A stretch of 64,000 nt of DNA, taken from NCBI RefSeq assembly GCF_045063725.1, contig NZ_CP173695.1, one strand, 5' to 3'. The DNA comes from Sellimonas catena. Lineage in GTDB: Bacteria; Bacillota; Clostridia; Lachnospirales; Lachnospiraceae. Below, one piece after another: positions 36,713 to 45,361 of the stretch (within the stretch, counting starts at the first letter, position 1; each line of letters starts with the position of its first letter). The position numbers and the translations under genes were made by a program. Under the pieces are notes generated by a model. That model was given only the letters and a program-made list of their open reading frames with translations, had not been told where the DNA came from and searched no databases.

Positions 36713-38467
36713 ATGTCAGAATCAAAGAAAGTCATAATGCTTGGAAACGAAGCAATCGCAAGAGGGGCGTATGAAGCCGGAGTCAAGGTGTCGTCAGCCT
36801 ATCCGGGAACGCCGAGTACGGAAATCAGCGAAAATCTCGTGAAATACAGGGATGATCTGTACGCGGAGTGGGCACCGAATGAGAAGGTGGCGGCAGAAAC
36901 CGCGATCGGAGCCAGCATCTCAGGAGTACGTGCCATGGCATGTATGAAGCACGTGGGGCTCAACGTAGCTTCCGACCCGCTCTATACGGTTTCTTACATG
37001 GGAGTCAACGGAGGACTGCTCTTTATGGTGGCGGACGATCCGGGACTTTACAGCTCCCAGAATGAACAGGATACGAGAATGATTGCAAGGGCTGCGGGCG
37101 TGCCGGTTCTGGAACCGTCAGACAGTGCGGAGGCAAAAGAGTTTGTCAAAATCGGATTTGAATTAAGCGAACAGTTTGACCGTCCGGTCATCTTCCGTAT
37201 CACCACAAGACTGGCACACTCTCAGGGACTTGTGGAACTCAAAGACCGGGAGGAGATTCCGGACAAAACATATGAAAAGGATATCCGGAAAAATGTCATG
37301 ATGCCTGGAAACGCAAAATTCCGGCATGTGGAAATCGAAAAGAGAAATAACGAATTAAAAGAAGCGGCAGATACGCTTCCGATCAATAAAATGGAGATGA
37401 ACGATACCAGAATCGGAGTCATCACAAGTGGAATTCCGTATCAGTATGTGAAAGAAGCACTGCCTCAGGCTTCGGTCTTAAAGCTTGGCATGGTCAACCC
37501 GCTTCCGGAAAAACTGATCCGGGAGTTTGCATCTAAAGTTGAGACACTGTATGTGGTGGAGGAACTCGATCCTGTCATTGAAGAGCAGGTAAAATCCTGG
37601 GGTATTCCTGCCATTGGAAAAGAGATCTTTACCATTCAGGGAGAATACAGTTCCAATATGATCCGCAAGGCCATCCTCGGAGAAGAAGTACGGATGGATC
37701 CGCCGGCAGATGTGCCGCAGCGGCCGCCTATTCTCTGTCCAGGATGCCCGCACAGAAGCGTCTTCTATGTTCTCAACAAATTAAAGATGCATGCGGCAGG
37801 AGACATTGGATGCTATACACTTGGAGCAGTGGCACCGCTCAGCGTGGTGGACACGACAATCTGTATGGGAGCAAGTATTTCCAGCCTCCATGGAATGGAG
37901 AAAGCAAAAGGAAAAGAATACATCAAAAACTGGGTGGCAGTAATTGGAGATTCGACATTTTTACATACCGGTGTCAATTCCCTGATGAACATGGTTTACA
38001 ATCAGGCTACCGGAACGGTGCTGATTCTGGATAATTCCACTACCGGAATGACAGGCCATCAGGATCATGCGGCGACCGGAAAAACACTTCAGGGAGATCC
38101 GACTTACGCAATCAACATTCCGAATCTGTGCCGTGCAATCGGTGTGCCGAATGTGCAGGAAATCAATGCCTTTGACATTGAAGCGCTGGAGAAAGCAATT
38201 AAGGAAGAAGTGGCAAAAGACGAAGTATCCGTCATCATTACAAAGACACCGTGCGTACTTCTTGACAAGAGACCAAAACCGCTCTATGCTGCGGATCCGG
38301 AAAAATGTAAAAAATGCGGCATGTGTATGAAACCGGGCTGCCCGGCCATGACAAGAAATGAAGACGGTACGATCCGGATTGACGACACCATGTGTACCGG
38401 ATGCGGACTCTGTGAATCCCTCTGTAAGTTTGGAGCGATTGAACTGGTAAAGGCAGGTGAAAAGTAA
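36713..38467 (+). CDS. iorA: Indolepyruvate:ferredoxin oxidoreductase, alpha subunit
   Basis: 584 residues. Oxidatively decarboxylates arylpyruvates (from Trp, Phe, Tyr) to aryl-acetyl-CoA, reducing ferredoxin. N-terminal pyruvate-ferredoxin-like domain (GNEAIARGAYEAGVKVSSAY), ThDP domain (GDIGCYTLGAVAPLSVVDT, LDNSTTGMTGHQDH), and a C-terminal 2[4Fe-4S] module: CKKCGMCMKPGC and CTGCGLCESLCKFGA. The open frame begins inside paaK; AAAGGATGG places the start at ATG 36713, just after the paaK stop. Confidence 0.93.
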   Translation: MSESKKVIMLGNEAIARGAYEAGVKVSSAYPGTPSTEISENLVKYRDDLYAEWAPNEKVAAETAIGASISGVRAMACMKHVGLNVASDPLYTVSYMGVNGGLLFMVADDPGLYSSQNEQDTRMIARAAGVPVLEPSDSAEAKEFVKIGFELSEQFDRPVIFRITTRLAHSQGLVELKDREEIPDKTYEKDIRKNVMMPGNAKFRHVEIEKRNNELKEAADTLPINKMEMNDTRIGVITSGIPYQYVKEALPQASVLKLGMVNPLPEKLIREFASKVETLYVVEELDPVIEEQVKSWGIPAIGKEIFTIQGEYSSNMIRKAILGEEVRMDPPADVPQRPPILCPGCPHRSVFYVLNKLKMHAAGDIGCYTLGAVAPLSVVDTTICMGASISSLHGMEKAKGKEYIKNWVAVIGDSTFLHTGVNSLMNMVYNQATGTVLILDNSTTGMTGHQDHAATGKTLQGDPTYAINIPNLCRAIGVPNVQEINAFDIEALEKAIKEEVAKDEVSVIITKTPCVLLDKRPKPLYAADPEKCKKCGMCMKPGCPAMTRNEDGTIRIDDTMCTGCGLCESLCKFGAIELVKAGEK

Positions 38468-39036
38468 TGGGAGTAAAAAATATTATGATCGTCGGTGTCG
38501 GAGGCCAGGGAACACTTCTGACAAGCCGGATTCTTGGAGGACTTGCACTGGATGCAGGATATGACGTCAAACTTTCGGAGGTCCATGGAATGGCGCAGAG
38601 AGGAGGAAGTGTTGTAACCTTTGTCCGCTATGGAGACAAGGTGGCAGAACCGATTGTGGAGGAAGGCTGCGCAGATATTATTATCGCGTTCGAACGTCTG
38701 GAAGCACTGCGCTATGCACATTTTCTGAAAGAAGGGGGAGCACTGATCCTGAATGACTGGAGGATCGATCCGATGCCGGTTGTGATCGGCGCGGCCAGGT
38801 ATCCGGAACACATCATTGAAACGCTGGAAGAGAAACATAAAGTCTACACTGTCAACGCGACGGAGGAGGCCAAGAAGCTTGGAAATCCAAAAGTATTCAA
38901 TATGATTGTTCTCGGTATCGCATCCAGACATATGGATTTCACAAAAGAACAGTGGTACCGGGTGATTGAAAAGACGGTGCCGCCAAAGACAATCGAGATC
39001 AATAAAAAGGCATTTGAAACAGGAGCAGCACGATAG
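38467..39036 (+). CDS. iorB: Indolepyruvate:ferredoxin oxidoreductase, beta subunit
   Basis: 189 residues, the gamma-type domain of 2-oxoacid:ferredoxin oxidoreductases: MIVGVGGQGTLLTSRILGGL, then EVHGMAQRGGSVVTFVRYG. Partner of IorA. Its ATG overlaps the last base of the iorA stop (TAATG), indicating coupled translation and equal stoichiometry. Confidence 0.93.
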   Translation: MGVKNIMIVGVGGQGTLLTSRILGGLALDAGYDVKLSEVHGMAQRGGSVVTFVRYGDKVAEPIVEEGCADIIIAFERLEALRYAHFLKEGGALILNDWRIDPMPVVIGAARYPEHIIETLEEKHKVYTVNATEEAKKLGNPKVFNMIVLGIASRHMDFTKEQWYRVIEKTVPPKTIEINKKAFETGAAR

Positions 39037-39045
39037 GAGGACGAA

Positions 39046-39462
39046 ATGAAACAGGTATCGGTATTTGTGGAAAACAGACCGGGAAGTCTGATGGAAGTAA
39101 CCTCAAAGCTGATGGAGGCGGAGATCAATATCCGTGCGGTTGCTTCGTTTGATACTCCGGAGTTCGGAATCCTGCGGATGGTGGTGGACCAGCCGGAACG
39201 GGCGAAAGAGACGCTGACCAGACTGGGATTTGTGGTACGGATCTATGACGTGGTCGGAGTAGAATTAAAAGATGAAAAAGGAAACTTAAACAGAATGCTG
39301 TCCATTCTGGCTGACGGACAGATCAATCTGAATTATATCTATTCGTTCGTGATCCGTGATAATAACGCACCGGTGATGGTATTTTCGACAGATGACATGG
39401 AACGTGCGGAAAAGATTCTTGCGAAGGCAGGAGTAAAGCTTGTCTCGGATGAGGAGTTATAG
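39046..39462 (+). CDS. Tandem ACT-domain protein (first copy)
   Basis: 138 residues made of two ACT domains (VSVFVENRPGSLMEVTSKLM, and VVGVELKDEKGNLNRMLSIL). Such stand-alone ACT proteins bind amino acids. Placed between iorB and the second ligase gene, it may sense aromatic amino acids or their keto acids and modulate the neighbouring enzymes; this is inference from position. GGAGGACGAA precedes ATG 39046. Confidence 0.88.
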   Translation: MKQVSVFVENRPGSLMEVTSKLMEAEINIRAVASFDTPEFGILRMVVDQPERAKETLTRLGFVVRIYDVVGVELKDEKGNLNRMLSILADGQINLNYIYSFVIRDNNAPVMVFSTDDMERAEKILAKAGVKLVSDEEL

Positions 39463-39474
39463 GAGGAAAAGAGC

Positions 39475-40800
39475 ATGATAACAGACAAAACATGGAAGGA
39501 ACAGATCCGTGATCCGCAAGCAGAATGTATGAGCGAAGATGAACGGATGGTACTTCAGGGGGAAAAACTGAAAAATCTTGTAAAAAGAGTGTACGGGGTC
39601 GTTCCTTTTTATACGGAAAAGATGAAAGAACTCGGTGTAGAACCGGGAGATATCAAAGGAATCGAAGATATCACGAAACTTCCGTTTACGACAAAGGAGG
39701 ACCTGCGTGACAACTATCCGTTCGGATTTCAGGCAGTGCCGAATGAAAAGATCGTAAGAGTTCAGGGAACGTCCGGCACGACCGGAAAACTGACGGTCAT
39801 GGCCTATACGCAGAAAGACGTGGACATCTGGGGCGAGTGTGTGGCGCGCTGCCTTACGATGGCCGGACTGACAGCGCAGGACCGGATTCATGTCTGCTAT
39901 GGATATGGACTGTTTACCGGAGGAATGGGACTGGATTTTGGAGCGCAGAAGCTTGGAGCCATGGCAATCCCGATGTCAGCCGGAAATACGAAACGTCAGC
40001 TGATGTGTATGGAAGATTTTGGCGCCACGGCGTTTGCCTGTACACCGTCCTATGCGATGCATCTTGCAGAAGCCATGCAGGAAGCAGGTGTCGTTGAAAA
40101 GATGAAAATCAAGGCGGCAGTATGCGGAGCAGAACCTTGGACTGTGGAGATGCGGCACAAGATCGAGGAGATTCTGAAGATCAACTGCTTTGATATTTAC
40201 GGGCTCTGTGAGATCAGCGGACCGGGTGTTGCGATGGACTGCATCCACCATGAAGGACTCCATGTGAATTCTGACTTCTTCTATCCGGAAGTACTCGACC
40301 CGGCCACACATGCGCCGTTGAAAGACGGAGAGACCGGAGAGCTGGTATTTACCACGCTGGACAAGGAAGCCGTACCGTTAATCCGTTACCGGACGAAAGA
40401 CCTTACAAGCATCTGCCATGAGACATGCAAATGCGGACGTACAACACCGAGAATTTCCAAGTTCAAAGGACGTACAGACGATATGAAAGTCATCCGCGGC
40501 GTCAATGTATTTCCGACCCAGGTGGAAACAGCACTCTTTGGAATTGGAGAAGTCATTCCGCATTATCTGCTGATTATCGACAGAGAGGACAATATGGATG
40601 TACTTACGGTCATGGTAGAAGTGGATGAGAAATTTTTCTCGGATGAAATCCGGAAACTGGATGCACTCCGCCATAAGATCGGTGATGTCTTAAAGCAGGC
40701 GCTTGGCGTTTCTGTCAGAGTCAAACTGGTAGAGCCAAAGACGATCGAGAGAAGTGAAGGAAAAGCAAAACGTGTAATTGACAACCGGAATCTTGTATAG
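39475..40800 (+). CDS. paaK: Phenylacetate-CoA ligase family protein (second copy)
   Basis: 441 residues, paralogous to the ligase at 35401. ATP loop VQGTSGTTGKLTVMAYT, CTPSYAMHLAEAMQ, YGLCEISGPGV, PLIRYRTKDLT and VIRGVNVFPTQVETALFGIG. The Thr-Gly-Lys-Leu variant at the loop and differing surface suggest another substrate from copy one. AGGAGGAAAAG precedes ATG 39475. An ACT gene follows each of the two ligase/oxidoreductase blocks. Confidence 0.9.
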   Translation: MITDKTWKEQIRDPQAECMSEDERMVLQGEKLKNLVKRVYGVVPFYTEKMKELGVEPGDIKGIEDITKLPFTTKEDLRDNYPFGFQAVPNEKIVRVQGTSGTTGKLTVMAYTQKDVDIWGECVARCLTMAGLTAQDRIHVCYGYGLFTGGMGLDFGAQKLGAMAIPMSAGNTKRQLMCMEDFGATAFACTPSYAMHLAEAMQEAGVVEKMKIKAAVCGAEPWTVEMRHKIEEILKINCFDIYGLCEISGPGVAMDCIHHEGLHVNSDFFYPEVLDPATHAPLKDGETGELVFTTLDKEAVPLIRYRTKDLTSICHETCKCGRTTPRISKFKGRTDDMKVIRGVNVFPTQVETALFGIGEVIPHYLLIIDREDNMDVLTVMVEVDEKFFSDEIRKLDALRHKIGDVLKQALGVSVRVKLVEPKTIERSEGKAKRVIDNRNLV

Positions 40801-40811
40801 GAGGGAAAAGC

Positions 40812-41246
40812 ATGAGTACAATTCAGCAGTTATCGGTATTTCTGGAAAACAGAGAAGGAAGACTCGATGAAGTTCTGCATGCGCTTGGAACGAACGGCGT
40901 CAATATTGTCGCCCTCAGCCTTGCAGATACAACAGAGTACGGGATGTTAAGAATGATTGTCTCAGACCCGGAAAAGGGGAAAGAAGAGTTGAAGAAGATT
41001 GGAATCACGGCAATGCTCACACCGGTTATTGCCCTGAGAGTTCCGCATGCAACCGGGTCTTTGAGCAAAGCGATGCATCAGCTTGTGGAAGGCGGAATTA
41101 ACGTAGAATATATGTACGCATTCGCGAACGGTAAAGATGCTTCCGCAGTCCTAAAGACAGATGAGCCGGAAAGAGCGGCAGACATATTGAAGCAAAGTGG
41201 ATTCGGTGTCTGGAAAGCAGATGAGGCTTATAAGGCAAATTTATAA
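40812..41246 (+). CDS. Tandem ACT-domain protein (second copy)
   Basis: 144 residues, two ACT domains (LSVFLENREGRLDEVLHALG and VIALRVPHATGSLSKAMHQL). Paralogue of the protein at 39046 (same layout, clearly diverged). Last gene of the arylpyruvate operon, followed by a terminator. A sensing role is inferred. Confidence 0.88.
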   Translation: MSTIQQLSVFLENREGRLDEVLHALGTNGVNIVALSLADTTEYGMLRMIVSDPEKGKEELKKIGITAMLTPVIALRVPHATGSLSKAMHQLVEGGINVEYMYAFANGKDASAVLKTDEPERAADILKQSGFGVWKADEAYKANL

Positions 41247-41258
41247 AGAAACGTATCA

Positions 41259-41289
41259 AAAAAGGCTGTCATCGACAGCCTTTTTTGTA
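41259..41289 (+). terminator. Terminator of the arylpyruvate operon
   Basis: AAGGCTGTC / GACAGCCTT with 3- to 4-nt loop, followed by TTTTTTG. Confidence 0.88.
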
Positions 41290-41364
41290 ATCCAGATTCT
41301 ATGGCTTTTAAATATCTAAATTGAAAAACGAATTTATATAAATAAAAGATGCATACAATTTCGA

Positions 41365-41565
41365 TTATAACCTGGTCACATTGACAGCCTGAGGACCTTT
41401 TTCTCCTTCTGTTACTTCGAATTCAACAGACTGTCCTTCTTCCAGAGTCTTGAATCCATCCATATTCAGTCCGGTATAGTGTACAAATACATCGTTTCCG
41501 GATTCATCACAGATAAATCCATATCCCTTCTGGTTGTTGAACCATTTTACGGTACCCTTGTTCAT
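41365..41565 (-). CDS. Cold-shock protein
   Basis: 66 residues, single cold-shock OB domain with both RNA-binding motifs: GYGFICD (RNP1-like) and VFVHYTGL (RNP2). A cytoplasmic RNA chaperone. Start MNKGTVKWFNNQKG at 41565 follows GGAGG. Standard family length; no fusion. Confidence 0.96.
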   Translation of the reverse strand: MNKGTVKWFNNQKGYGFICDESGNDVFVHYTGLNMDGFKTLEEGQSVEFEVTEGEKGPQAVNVTRL

Positions 41566-41626
41566 AGTGCTACCTCCATAAAAAATAAAAACAATAAGCC
41601 ATACATCGAATATACGATGTTACTAG

Positions 41627-41655
41627 AGCATAGCACTTTTTGCGTGAAAAGTCAA
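41627..41655 (-). promoter_or_regulatory. Promoter of the cold-shock gene
   Basis: TTGACT (41650-41655) and TATGCT (41627-41632), 17-bp spacing on the minus strand. The roughly 55-nt leader contains an ACATCG/CGATGT hairpin. Confidence 0.75.
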
Positions 41656-42029
41656 TGATTTGTCGAGAAATATAGAGCGTAAAAGAAGAATTGTCCGAAT
41701 TTCAATAAAATTCTGATAAATACGGAATGAGAAGCGGCCTTCACACCTTTCGTGGGAGTGCATAATCTGATGGTATGAAACAGTTTTGTGGAGGTTATTA
41801 TGAAAAAGAAGCTTTTGTCCGCACTTCTTGTTGCTGCTCTCGCAGCATCTGTACTTGCCGGATGTGCAAAAGAAGAGACCGGTTCATCAGAATCGGACAA
41901 AAAGGAGGAAACCAGACTTACAAAAGTAACTTTGAATGAAGTTGCCCATTCCATTTTTTATGCCCCGATGTATGTGGCTGTCGAGGAAGATTATTTTAAG
42001 GACGAAGGGATTGATCTGGAACTTGTCAC

Positions 42030-42060
42030 CGGATTTGGAGAAAACATTTTAGGCAGAGAC
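42030..42060. other. Probable left attachment site (attL) of the prophage
   Basis: The point at which the lipoprotein reading frame loses family similarity, next to the integrase gene. The exact core cannot be defined without the right end. Confidence 0.5.
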
Positions 42061-42071
42061 TTTCTCTATAA

Positions 42072-42095
42072 GGTGCGGAAAAGTATATCCGCACC
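42072..42095 (-). repeat. Inverted repeat downstream of the integrase
   Basis: GGTGCGGA / TCCGCACC, 8-bp perfect arms with an 8-nt loop, 15 nt past the integrase stop. It could be a terminator (no U-tract) or part of the attachment region. Confidence 0.5.
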
Positions 42096-42110
42096 GCAAA
42101 CAGAGCAATT

Positions 42111-43502
42111 CTAAACAAAATCAACATAGTCAATAGTATAGTCAGGCTTCAGATGAATCTGCCGGATGATGTTACGCCAGAAAGTCCTCCGGTTCTCTTC
42201 AGAAAGGGAATGGTAAATGGAAAGGAAATCTTTTTTTAGAAGCGATTCCATGAAGGAATAATCGCTTTCCGGTTCTATGATGACCGTTTTTAAGCTGTTT
42301 TTTTCAGATTCCAGAGCATCATATTCTTTGCTGTAATAGTCCCAGGTAATTCGATCTTTCTGAAAGAGAAGATTCAGCCTGGACATTTCTTTTTCGATCT
42401 GTTCTTCGGTTCGAACTTTCGGCGTTTGCTTATTTTTCGTTTGAATCTCTTCTACACGAATTTTATATTCTTCGAATTCCCTTTCCAGATTATCAAGCAG
42501 ATAAGTTTCTACAAGGTTCTGACTTACTTTATGCTTATTCGTGCATATCCGGTCAATCATAGCCCGATTACAGCGGTAGTAGCAGTAATCCCGTTTCTCA
42601 CCGGTTTTGCGGTTGATGATCGATCTGCAGCCGGTCCCGGCCAGAATCTGTCCGCATTCCGGGCAACGGATCATCCCGCTGAAATAATAGATCCTTCCGG
42701 ATGGAGTGGTTTTAATGTTCTTCTTACTGATCTTCTGCAAACGTGCCCAGCGGGCTTCAGAAACGTAGGAAGGGCAATAGGGTATTCCGCGGTACGTTCC
42801 TTTGTAAAACTCGCTTGAGAGCATAGTACGAAGGCTACTGTAGGAAAAGGAAGGATCATAATGGCTTTGTATGTAACGCAGCGTAGCCTGTTTTCCCTGA
42901 TGCTTTTCAAAATAATCAAAGAAAGCATTGACCAGTTCTTCCTGATCAGGATCCTTCACCATGCATTTTTGGCCATTTACAACACCGATTTTATATCCCC
43001 TTGGCATATTGGCTTCGCCAAAGATGACTTTCTTCTGTCGGATCGAAGCCTCATTTACAAATTTGATACGCTCGGAAGTTGTATCGACTTCATTTTGTCC
43101 GATCGACAGTACGACATTAAGCTGCAGACGGCCGTCACGGGTTTCCATGTTGATTCCTGGTTCTGATGCAGAAATCCAGTAAACCTTGTATTCGTCCAGA
43201 ATGTCTTGTACCTTGTAAAAGTCGGACATGTTACGGAACCAGCGGTCGAGACGCCAGAAGAGGATGACATCGATTTTCCCGGCCTTAACATCTTCCAGAA
43301 GGGCATGAATCGCTTTCCGCTTTTTCAGCTCTTTTCTGGCTGTTTTACCTTCATCTGCGTAGACTCCAACAGGAATCATGCCGTGATCTTTGGCATAGGA
43401 AGTAAGATAATCTTTCTGAGCTTCCAGTGATTTCCCATGTACGAGCTGTTCTGAGGTGGATACACGAATGTAGATAGCGCAGCGTTTGATTTTCTCCGAC
43501 AT
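42111..43502 (-). CDS. Large serine recombinase (prophage integrase)
   Basis: 463 residues. N-terminal resolvase domain with nucleophile Ser in CAIYIRVSTSEQ (about residue 13) and the arginines of VILFWRLDRWFRNM; recombinase domain (residues about 160-270, FGEANMPRGYKIGV); zinc ribbon with CPECGQILAG and later Cys residues; C-terminal coiled coil (IEKEMSRLNLLFQKDRITWD). It would integrate and, with a directionality factor, excise the prophage. AAAGGAGATG selects ATG at 43502; the frame extends 14 codons further. It points out of the prophage at its left end. Confidence 0.93.
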   Translation of the reverse strand: MSEKIKRCAIYIRVSTSEQLVHGKSLEAQKDYLTSYAKDHGMIPVGVYADEGKTARKELKKRKAIHALLEDVKAGKIDVILFWRLDRWFRNMSDFYKVQDILDEYKVYWISASEPGINMETRDGRLQLNVVLSIGQNEVDTTSERIKFVNEASIRQKKVIFGEANMPRGYKIGVVNGQKCMVKDPDQEELVNAFFDYFEKHQGKQATLRYIQSHYDPSFSYSSLRTMLSSEFYKGTYRGIPYCPSYVSEARWARLQKISKKNIKTTPSGRIYYFSGMIRCPECGQILAGTGCRSIINRKTGEKRDYCYYRCNRAMIDRICTNKHKVSQNLVETYLLDNLEREFEEYKIRVEEIQTKNKQTPKVRTEEQIEKEMSRLNLLFQKDRITWDYYSKEYDALESEKNSLKTVIIEPESDYSFMESLLKKDFLSIYHSLSEENRRTFWRNIIRQIHLKPDYTIDYVDFV

Positions 43503-43560
43503 GGTATCATCTCCTTTATGTAATTGTATAAAAATAACAGCCAAAGCAGAACAAGAGTTA

Positions 43561-45237
43561 GTGTATAATTATTATTGGCAAAAATAGGAATTTTTCCTAA
43601 ATAAAAAGGGAAGCAGAGAAAATCCCTACTTCCCAATCATACAGTTTTTCTTTATGATGTTAGTTGCAAAATAAAACACGTAAAGGAGACTGTATGATGA
43701 AATCTATTGTAGAGGAAAAGCTGGTATCTTTCAAGACCCTGGAGCAGAAAGTTTTTGCGTATGTCTGTGAGTTGGGCAGGATGATCACCCAGGTCATTCT
43801 GGAAAACTACGATGATGAACTGGCGAAAGAAAGAGACAAAAAGTTATACAGAGACAAAGGGAAACGGGAAACTTCGATCAAAACCGTATATGGGGATGTA
43901 ACCTATTCCCGAAGAGTCTACCGGACAGAACAGGAAGACGGAAGGATTGCCCATATTTACCTTCTGGATCAGGCGATGCAGATGGAGAAGATCGGGCTGA
44001 TCTCTACCAATCTTGCAGAAAAGATTGCACTGACTGTAACGGAATCCCCATATCGTGTCAGCGCAGAAGTGATCAGTGATACCTGCGGACAGACGATCAG
44101 CCATGGAGGTGTCTGGAACCTGATTCAGGAGCTGGGGGAACGAATCAGCGAAGAAGAGGACTACGCGGTAAAGCAGATGGAAGCAGACCAGGCAGAAGGA
44201 GAAAAGGCAGTCGGGATCCTTTTCGAAGAAATGGATGGCGTATGGCTAAGGATGCAGGATTCCGGACATAAGAAGGCGCCAAAACAGGAGATGAAGGTTT
44301 TCACGATGTATGAAGGATGGGACAAAGACAGTCCGAAAAGAAGCCGCCTGGTGAATAAGAAGATGTTGGCCGGAATGGAAAAAAGCAGCCGGTTCCATCA
44401 AAAACGGGAGGCGCTGATCGAAAAGATTTACGATGCAGATGAGATTGGCCGGCGGATTCTAAACGGAGATGGAGGAAGCTGGATTAAAGAGATCTATGAC
44501 CCGGAAGCCCTCTTCCAGCTGGACCGGTTCCACATCTATAAGGAGATCAAAAAGAAGATCCGGGATACAGAAGCCCAGGAACAGATCAAAGAACTTCTGG
44601 AGCAGAAGAAAGTAGATGAAATGCTAGAATATATCCAGGTCTATGCCGACAGCATAGAGAGTGATGATCCGAAAGAAAAAGGGAGCAGGAATGCAAGGGA
44701 ACTATACAAGTATCTGGGGAATAACCGGGAGGGATTGATCCCGTACCGGGAAAGAGGGATTGAGCTGCCTGAAGCACCGGAGGGGATCGTGTATAAGAAT
44801 ATGGGAGTGCAGGAGAACCAGAACTGTACGGCGATCACCATGCGGATGAAGCACCGGAGGATGAGATGGTCCGTGCATGGGGCGAATAACATGGCGAAAG
44901 CCCTGTACCGGAAAGAGAACAGGGAACTGATCGATACAATTGAACGGTATACGGATGGAGAAATATTCACCATGCAGATGGAAGAAATCGTCAAAACGCT
45001 GAGCGCGGCGAGAGCGCCAAAGAAGGATGGAAAAGGGAATCCATATGTAGAGACGATTACGCATCATATGCCGCTATTGGACGCAATGCGGACAGCATCG
45101 AGGAAAGCCTTTGCAAGAACATTCTGTTAAAAAGAAACATAAAATGATCAGATAAAGTCCGAGCTGAATTATCTGAAAATAAAAGAAATAAACTGATATC
45201 AAAAAAAGAAGAAAAAGTGCCAACGATTACTTGACAC
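43561..45237 (+). mobile_element. ISLre2-family insertion sequence
   Basis: Ends are imperfect inverted repeats: left GTGTATAATTATTATTGGCA (43561-43580) and right, read on the minus strand, GTGTCAAGTAATCGTTGGCA (45218-45237), 14 of 20 identical. A 13-bp direct repeat CAGAACAAGAGTT lies just outside (43547-43559 and 45241-45253), as expected for a target duplication, though a few bases separate it from the repeats. Single transposase gene inside. Confidence 0.75.
43694..45130 (+). CDS. ISLre2 family transposase
   Basis: 478 residues. UPF0236/ISLre2-type transposase: KRETSIKTVYGDVTYSRRVY near the N-terminus, GILFEEMDGVWLRMQDSG, FQLDRFHIYKEIKKKI and a C-terminal MRMKHRRMRWSVHGANNMAK. AAAGGAG sets ATG 43694. 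Appears intact. It lies between the integrase and the Abi gene and separates the integrase from its former upstream region. Confidence 0.92.
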   Translation: MMKSIVEEKLVSFKTLEQKVFAYVCELGRMITQVILENYDDELAKERDKKLYRDKGKRETSIKTVYGDVTYSRRVYRTEQEDGRIAHIYLLDQAMQMEKIGLISTNLAEKIALTVTESPYRVSAEVISDTCGQTISHGGVWNLIQELGERISEEEDYAVKQMEADQAEGEKAVGILFEEMDGVWLRMQDSGHKKAPKQEMKVFTMYEGWDKDSPKRSRLVNKKMLAGMEKSSRFHQKREALIEKIYDADEIGRRILNGDGGSWIKEIYDPEALFQLDRFHIYKEIKKKIRDTEAQEQIKELLEQKKVDEMLEYIQVYADSIESDDPKEKGSRNARELYKYLGNNREGLIPYRERGIELPEAPEGIVYKNMGVQENQNCTAITMRMKHRRMRWSVHGANNMAKALYRKENRELIDTIERYTDGEIFTMQMEEIVKTLSAARAPKKDGKGNPYVETITHHMPLLDAMRTASRKAFARTFC

Positions 45238-45257
45238 ATACAGAACAAGAGTTCCGC

Positions 45258-45286
45258 TTGCACAGGCTGTCCGAAGATGATACAAT
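45258..45286 (+). promoter_or_regulatory. Promoter of a small RNA facing the Abi gene
   Basis: TTGCAC (45258-45263), 17-bp spacer, TACAAT (45281-45286), 21 bp beyond the ISLre2 end. Confidence 0.65.
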
Positions 45287-45292
45287 ATTTTT

Positions 45293-45361
45293 GGGAAATA
45301 TAGTGATCGATCTTCGGATTGATTGCGAACCGTCTCTGTTGGCGCAGGGGCGGTTTTTTTA
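45293..45361 (+). ncRNA. Candidate small RNA convergent to the Abi gene
   Basis: A unit of about 68 nt with promoter and terminator and no coding potential. Hairpin 1: GATCGATC / GATTGATT around a C(UUCG)G tetraloop (45305-45324), eight pairs including two G-U. Hairpin 2: AACCGTCTCTG / CAGGGGCGGTT (45328-45355), eleven pairs, followed by a T-run: an intrinsic terminator. It ends at the stop codon of the Abi gene on the opposite strand, so it may also just be a terminator region; expression is unproven. Confidence 0.6.

Larger units (their letters stand above)
41800..42114 (+). pseudogene. Interrupted NMT1/THI5-like ABC transporter substrate-binding lipoprotein (5' part)
   Basis: Signal peptide KKKLLSALLVAALAASVLA with lipobox LAGC, a Ser/Glu/Lys linker, and the start of an SsuA/THI5-like domain (HSIFYAPMYVAVEEDYFKDE, then GIDLELVTGFG). 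After GFG, near 42040, similarity to that family ends and an unrelated short tail runs to a stop at 42114. An intact protein would be over 300 residues. The break coincides with the left end of a serine-integrase prophage, so the rest of the gene should lie at the right end. GGAGG precedes ATG 41800. Confidence 0.8.

Noticed and set aside
41700..41799. Possible riboswitch upstream of the interrupted lipoprotein gene
   Set aside because: Only a short CAC.CC/GG.GTG hairpin is visible; no conserved aptamer block could be recognised.
43664..43693. Ten-codon upstream extension (TTG) of the ISLre2 transposase
   Set aside because: AAAGGAG lies inside it and selects ATG 43694.
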